DNA from: Gammaproteobacteria bacterium
GTDB lineage: Bacteria; Pseudomonadota; Gammaproteobacteria; DSM-16500
Length of the DNA stretch: 10,596 nucleotides
NCBI GenBank assembly: GCA_004322325.1
Contig: SCTP01000296.1
Location: 1 to 10,596, forward strand
Direction: 5' to 3'
Each line of letters opens with the position of its first letter. The stretch's first letter is position 1. Shown here in pieces: positions 8,560 through 10,596 of this stretch. The position numbers and the translations under genes were made by a program. The notes beneath the pieces are model-generated. The model made no database searches and was not told the DNA's origin. It saw nothing but the letters and a program-made list of their open reading frames with translations.

Positions 8560-8806
8560 GGCAGCGTATGGCTTCTGTTATTTTAGCGAACTTTCCCTCT
8601 GCTGGCTTCTCTTGCCCTAATAACCAAGCAAAGAGATCGGTATCAGCGCACTCGAGTAGCTCAACAAAGATTTTCTTTTCTTCTACTGGTAAGCCTGGAT
8701 ACGCTTCTTTTAAAAAATTTCCCAATAAAACATCGAGTTCCAGCATGCCGCGCCGGCAAGCCCAGTGTAGTTTAGTGAGGTGATTGACGATTAGATCGTG
8801 TTCCAT
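8534..8806 (-). CDS. sdhE: FAD assembly factor SdhE (YgfY/CptB)
   Basis: SdhE helps attach FAD covalently to the SdhA subunit of succinate dehydrogenase (and to FrdA). The 90-aa product has the family size and its conserved surface motif RGMLE (19-23) in HWACRRGMLELDVLL, plus the later helix LLECADTDLFAWLLG. In E. coli the same protein was also named CptB, antitoxin to the YgfX membrane protein, and the gene next door here is that partner. AAAGAGAAG shortly before the ATG could act as the ribosome binding site. It is divergent from an unrecognised small gene and a flavin reductase. Confidence 0.92.
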   Translation of the reverse strand: MEHDLIVNHLTKLHWACRRGMLELDVLLGNFLKEAYPGLPVEEKKIFVELLECADTDLFAWLLGQEKPAEGKFAKITEAIRCHAQSRVQL

Positions 8807-8872
8807 TTAAGCTTCTCTTTAACATTGCTTGTTATACTATAGATAAACGAAAACGAGGAAAAGAATAATACA
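8807..8872. promoter_or_regulatory. Divergent promoter region, sdhE and the 91-aa gene
   Basis: A 66-bp gap between divergent starts. On the plus strand TGTTATACT at 8830-8838 is an extended -10 (TG then one base, then TATACT, 5 of 6); no good -35 is seen. On the minus strand TATAGT (8836-8841) is a possible -10 for sdhE with a poor -35. The two -10s overlap, so the promoters may compete. GAGG at 8855-8858 lies 14 nt before the 8873 ATG, a long spacing. Confidence 0.5.
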
Positions 8873-9148
8873 ATGCCAGACTTAATAGAAGACCTCATTA
8901 AACTTTTGAACAAATTAGACCTGAAGCCATTCTCACTGGAAGGTAAAATGGATGTGCAAGTAGCTATTAGCGAATTAGAATTAAAGAAAAAAGATTATGT
9001 TGCTGAAAAAAATCAAATTGATTATATTTTGGGGGTCTTAGAAGAGACTTACCTGAATAACAAAGCAAAACAGGCAAAAAACGCCCAACTTGTTCAGGAA
9101 TACCGCAGCCATCATGGCATCCATCCTAGCAGGAAGCCAGGAAGCTAA
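8873..9148 (+). CDS. Unrecognised 91-aa, mostly helical protein
   Basis: I do not recognise this protein. It begins MPDLIEDLIKLLNKLDLKPF, is rich in Leu, Lys, Glu and Asp, has no Cys or Trp, no membrane segment and no signal peptide, and looks mostly helical. Residues 30-60 could form a short amphipathic or coiled-coil helix, and a basic His-containing tail follows (YRSHHGIHPSRKPGS). The case for a real gene is the extended -10 promoter upstream, a GAGG (spaced 14 nt, longer than ideal) and a gap of only 15 nt to the reductase gene downstream on the same strand. It may be a helper or partner of that enzyme or simply an operon mate. No function is proposed. Confidence 0.7.
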   Translation: MPDLIEDLIKLLNKLDLKPFSLEGKMDVQVAISELELKKKDYVAEKNQIDYILGVLEETYLNNKAKQAKNAQLVQEYRSHHGIHPSRKPGS

Positions 9149-9163
9149 CCGTAAGAGAGCATT

Positions 9164-9877
9164 ATGCCTATCCACCATATTAAACTTATCGATCGCCGCG
9201 ATGTCGCGACAGGTACCAAATTATTTATTTTCGAAAAACCCGCTGGTCTTACTTTTAAGCCAGGCCAATATGCCGGTTTTACCCTCATCAATCCTGCTGA
9301 AACCGATGCCGCTGGCAACACACGACGTTTTTCACTGTTGAGTATTCCCGATGATGAGCACATCGCCATTGCGATGCGCATCCAGCATTCGGCTTACAAA
9401 CAGGTGTTAAATGCCCTGCCACTTGGCAGTGAAGTGAAGTTTGCAGGGCCAACGGGGACATTTACCTTGCACGAAGATACCGCCACCCCTGCTGTCTTTA
9501 TTGCAGGCGGCATTGGTATCACGCCGTTCTATAGCATGATTCGCCATGCCACCCAATGTCATTCTCCGCGGAAGTTGTATTTGTTTTATGGCAATCAGCA
9601 ACCAGACCATGCGGCGTTCTTGTCGGAATTAAAGCAATTACAACAAGACAACCCTCACTTTCAATTAATTGCGACGGTGGATAAGCCGAATGAGACATGG
9701 GAAGGGGAAACGGGATATATCACGCAAGCGATGATTAAAAAATATATTCCGGATATTTTTGAACCGATTTATTACGTTTGTGGCTCACCGGCGATGGTGA
9801 CAATGGTGCAAGAAATGTTGGCGGAAATGGATATTGATGAAGATAGAATTTGTACGGAAGATTTTCCGGGGTATTAA
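9164..9877 (+). CDS. FAD-dependent NAD(P)H oxidoreductase, ferredoxin reductase-like
   Basis: A 237-aa stand-alone flavoprotein of the ferredoxin-NADP+ reductase superfamily, which moves electrons between NAD(P)H and an acceptor through FAD. The FAD domain contains FKPGQYAGFTL (31-41), the FAD-binding RRFS (54-57, a form of RxYS) and GPTGTF (95-100). The NAD(P) domain contains GGIGITPFYSMI (115-126) and CGSP (206-209), and the protein ends EDFPGY, a common ending in this family. There is no 2Fe-2S domain, so its electron partner is a separate protein. AAGAGAG precedes the ATG. It lies 15 nt after the 91-aa gene and probably shares its mRNA. Natural partner and NADH/NADPH preference cannot be told from the sequence. 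Confidence 0.88.
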   Translation: MPIHHIKLIDRRDVATGTKLFIFEKPAGLTFKPGQYAGFTLINPAETDAAGNTRRFSLLSIPDDEHIAIAMRIQHSAYKQVLNALPLGSEVKFAGPTGTFTLHEDTATPAVFIAGGIGITPFYSMIRHATQCHSPRKLYLFYGNQQPDHAAFLSELKQLQQDNPHFQLIATVDKPNETWEGETGYITQAMIKKYIPDIFEPIYYVCGSPAMVTMVQEMLAEMDIDEDRICTEDFPGY

Positions 9878-9878
9878 A

Positions 9879-9906
9879 TTGAATTTTTTATATAATTGTG
9901 TATAAT
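9879..9906 (+). promoter_or_regulatory. Promoter of the RelB/RelE operon
   Basis: TTGAAT (9879-9884, 4 of 6) and a perfect TATAAT (9901-9906) are 16 bp apart, placing transcription start near 9913 and ahead of the antitoxin ATG. This is the best-scoring promoter in the window. The operator repeat overlaps the -10. Confidence 0.7.
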
Positions 9907-9925
9907 GTTATACAAAGGTGTATAA
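9899..9925. promoter_or_regulatory. Candidate toxin-antitoxin autoregulatory operator
   Basis: A perfect inverted repeat TGTATAA (9899-9905)-TG-TTATACA (9908-9914) covers the -10 box. A third copy, TGTATAA at 9919-9925, is a direct repeat exactly 20 bp (about two helical turns) after the first arm. Ribbon-helix-helix antitoxins of this type bind short repeated half-sites over their own promoter, so this fits self-repression. Binding is inferred. Confidence 0.6.
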
Positions 9926-9935
9926 AGAGGTACGC

Positions 9936-10151
9936 ATGGCTATAGCACTTAAAATATCGCCCGCGCTTGATAAACGGTTAACAGCGCTTGCTAAAAAAAC
10001 CCATCGTTCAAAAAGCTATTTTGCACGTGAAGCGCTTGAAAAATATATTGAAGATTTGGAAGATTACTACCTTGCTATGGCGGTAAAAGAAAACCCAGGT
10101 AAGATTTATACTTCGGAAGAAGTAAGGAAAATGTGTGGTCTGGACGATTAA
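9936..10151 (+). CDS. RelB-family ribbon-helix-helix antitoxin
   Basis: The 71-aa product has an N-terminal ribbon-helix-helix DNA-binding fold (about 1-45): strand AIALKIS, helix PALDKRLTALAKKT, then RSKSYFAREALEKYIEDLED, followed by YYLAMAV and an acidic tail that normally wraps the toxin. This is the usual form of RelB-type antitoxins paired with RelE toxins. I chose the ATG at 9936 because AGAGG ends 5 nt before it; a GTG six codons upstream would lie in the operator repeat. Its 3' end overlaps the toxin gene by 17 nt. The protein should neutralise the toxin and repress the operon through the palindrome upstream. Confidence 0.87.
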   Translation: MAIALKISPALDKRLTALAKKTHRSKSYFAREALEKYIEDLEDYYLAMAVKENPGKIYTSEEVRKMCGLDD

Positions 10152-10407
10152 ATATACTGAAATTGCCGCCAAGCAAATGAAAAAGTTGGATAAAAAAATA
10201 AGTAAACAAATTGATAACTATTTAAATGAACGTGTGGCAAAACAAAAAAATCCTTCCGTATTTGGAAAACCCTTATTACATGACAAAAGTGGATTATGGC
10301 GCTATCGCGTCGAGAATTATCGAATTATTTGCGAAATTCAGGATAGTGAATTGATCGTGCTTGTACTGCGGATGGGGCACCGTAAAGAAATTTATATGGA
10401 TAAGTAA
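10135..10407 (+). CDS. RelE/ParE-superfamily toxin, probable mRNA interferase
   Basis: A 90-aa basic protein of the RelE fold: IKYTEIAAKQMKKLDKKISK (N-terminal strand and helix), GLWRYRVENYRIICEI (53-68) and LRMGHRKEIY (78-87). RelE toxins cut mRNA in the ribosomal A site; here R56, R58, R63, R79 and Y87 lie where RelE arginines and tyrosine act, but exact matching needs an alignment. The start is GTG, not ATG, supported by AAGGA at 10124-10128 six nt upstream within the antitoxin gene; the 17-nt overlap and weak start codon fit less toxin than antitoxin. ParE-like gyrase poisons share the fold, but the C-terminal RMGHRKEIY favours RelE. It looks intact. Confidence 0.88.
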   Translation: MVWTIKYTEIAAKQMKKLDKKISKQIDNYLNERVAKQKNPSVFGKPLLHDKSGLWRYRVENYRIICEIQDSELIVLVLRMGHRKEIYMDK

Positions 10408-10437
10408 AACAAATATATAATAATGAACAGTTTTTAC

Positions 10438-10465
10438 TTGAAAAATAACTATGGTCTGCTAAAAT
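10438..10465 (+). promoter_or_regulatory. Promoter of the Phd/YefM antitoxin gene
   Basis: TTGAAA (10438-10443, 5 of 6) and TAAAAT (10460-10465, 5 of 6) with a 16-bp spacer lie ahead of the ATG at 10485, giving a 5' leader of roughly 12 nt. It makes this toxin-antitoxin unit independent of the RelB/RelE operon. Confidence 0.65.
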
Positions 10466-10472
10466 GACCATA
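10450..10472. promoter_or_regulatory. Candidate operator palindrome of the second antitoxin
   Basis: A perfect 7-bp inverted repeat, TATGGTC (10450-10456) and GACCATA (10466-10472), flanks the -10 box across a 9-bp spacer. Its sequence differs from the repeat upstream of the RelB/RelE pair, so the two units probably have separate repressors. Binding by the adjacent antitoxin is inferred. Confidence 0.5.
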
Positions 10473-10484
10473 TAGGGGGTATTT

Positions 10485-10596
10485 ATGACTCAAGTAAACA
10501 TCCATATTGCAAAAGCGCATTTATCTGAATTAATCCAAAAAGCCATGTTAGGCGAAGAAATTATTATAGCGAAGGACAATAAGCCCGTTGCCAAGC
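10485..10596 (+). CDS. Phd/YefM-family antitoxin, N-terminal part (cut by window edge)
   Basis: The visible 37 codons read MTQVNIHIAKAHLSELIQKA and continue MLGEEIIIAKDNKPVAK. This is the N-terminal DNA-binding part of a Phd/YefM antitoxin, matching the common pattern VNIHEAKTHLS...GEEIIIARAGKPVAKL. AGGGGG ends 5 nt before the ATG. The C-terminal toxin-binding half and the presumed toxin gene (a VapC PIN-domain or YoeB/Fic-type protein would be usual) are beyond the window. It starts 77 bp after the RelE-type toxin gene, on the same strand, but has its own promoter and palindrome. Confidence 0.88.
   Translation, partial: MTQVNIHIAKAHLSELIQKAMLGEEIIIAKDNKPVAK

Noticed and set aside
9918..9935. 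Earlier GTG start for the RelB-type antitoxin
   Set aside because: It would begin within the operator repeat, and the AGAGG at 9926-9930 is placed for the ATG at 9936.
10402..10439. Inverted repeat AAGTAAAAC ... GTTTTTACTT after the RelE toxin gene, possible terminator
   Set aside because: The arms are AT-rich and imperfect, the loop is 19 nt, and no T-run follows; the right arm also overlaps the next promoter's -35.

Overview
This window looks like a chromosomal stretch of a gammaproteobacterium of low to moderate GC. The evidence is the gene order lepA-lepB-rnc-era-recO-pdxJ, the SdhE/YgfX pair, a YciA thioesterase and protein sequences close to gammaproteobacterial versions. A Legionellales/Coxiella-like host is possible, but that is an impression and not something the sequence proves.

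Region 1 (1-7692, minus strand) is one tightly packed train of housekeeping genes read from right to left: lepA (EF4), lepB (signal peptidase I), rnc (RNase III), era (GTPase), recO (repair), pdxJ (vitamin B6), gltX (glutamyl-tRNA synthetase) and cysS (cysteinyl-tRNA synthetase, cut by the left edge). Junctions are 11 nt and 8 nt gaps, two ATGA overlaps, a 54 nt gap before pdxJ with a possible internal promoter, a 3 nt gap, and a TAATG overlap. The train joins translation, membrane insertion/secretion, RNA processing, ribosome assembly and tRNA charging. acpS, the usual gene after pdxJ, is replaced by the two synthetase genes. The RNase III has Cys where the family has a metal-binding Asp.

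Region 2 (7693-8806) holds a divergent yciA (acyl-CoA thioesterase) on the plus strand. It converges on a minus-strand sdhE-ygfX pair, the SDH flavinylation factor and its small membrane partner. The yciA and ygfX stop codons share one CTAG palindrome.

Region 3 (8807-9877) is a plus-strand two-gene unit divergent from sdhE: an unrecognised 91-aa helical protein, then a stand-alone FAD/NAD(P)H ferredoxin-reductase-like enzyme.

Region 4 (9878-10596) is accessory. It has a complete RelB/RelE-type toxin-antitoxin operon (ribbon-helix-helix antitoxin plus GTG-start RelE toxin) with a strong promoter overlapped by a palindromic operator. It is followed by the start of a Phd/YefM-family antitoxin gene with its own promoter and a different palindrome, running off the right edge. 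No rRNA, tRNA, CRISPR array, insertion sequence or convincing intrinsic terminator was seen, and no gene-free gap exceeds 80 bp.
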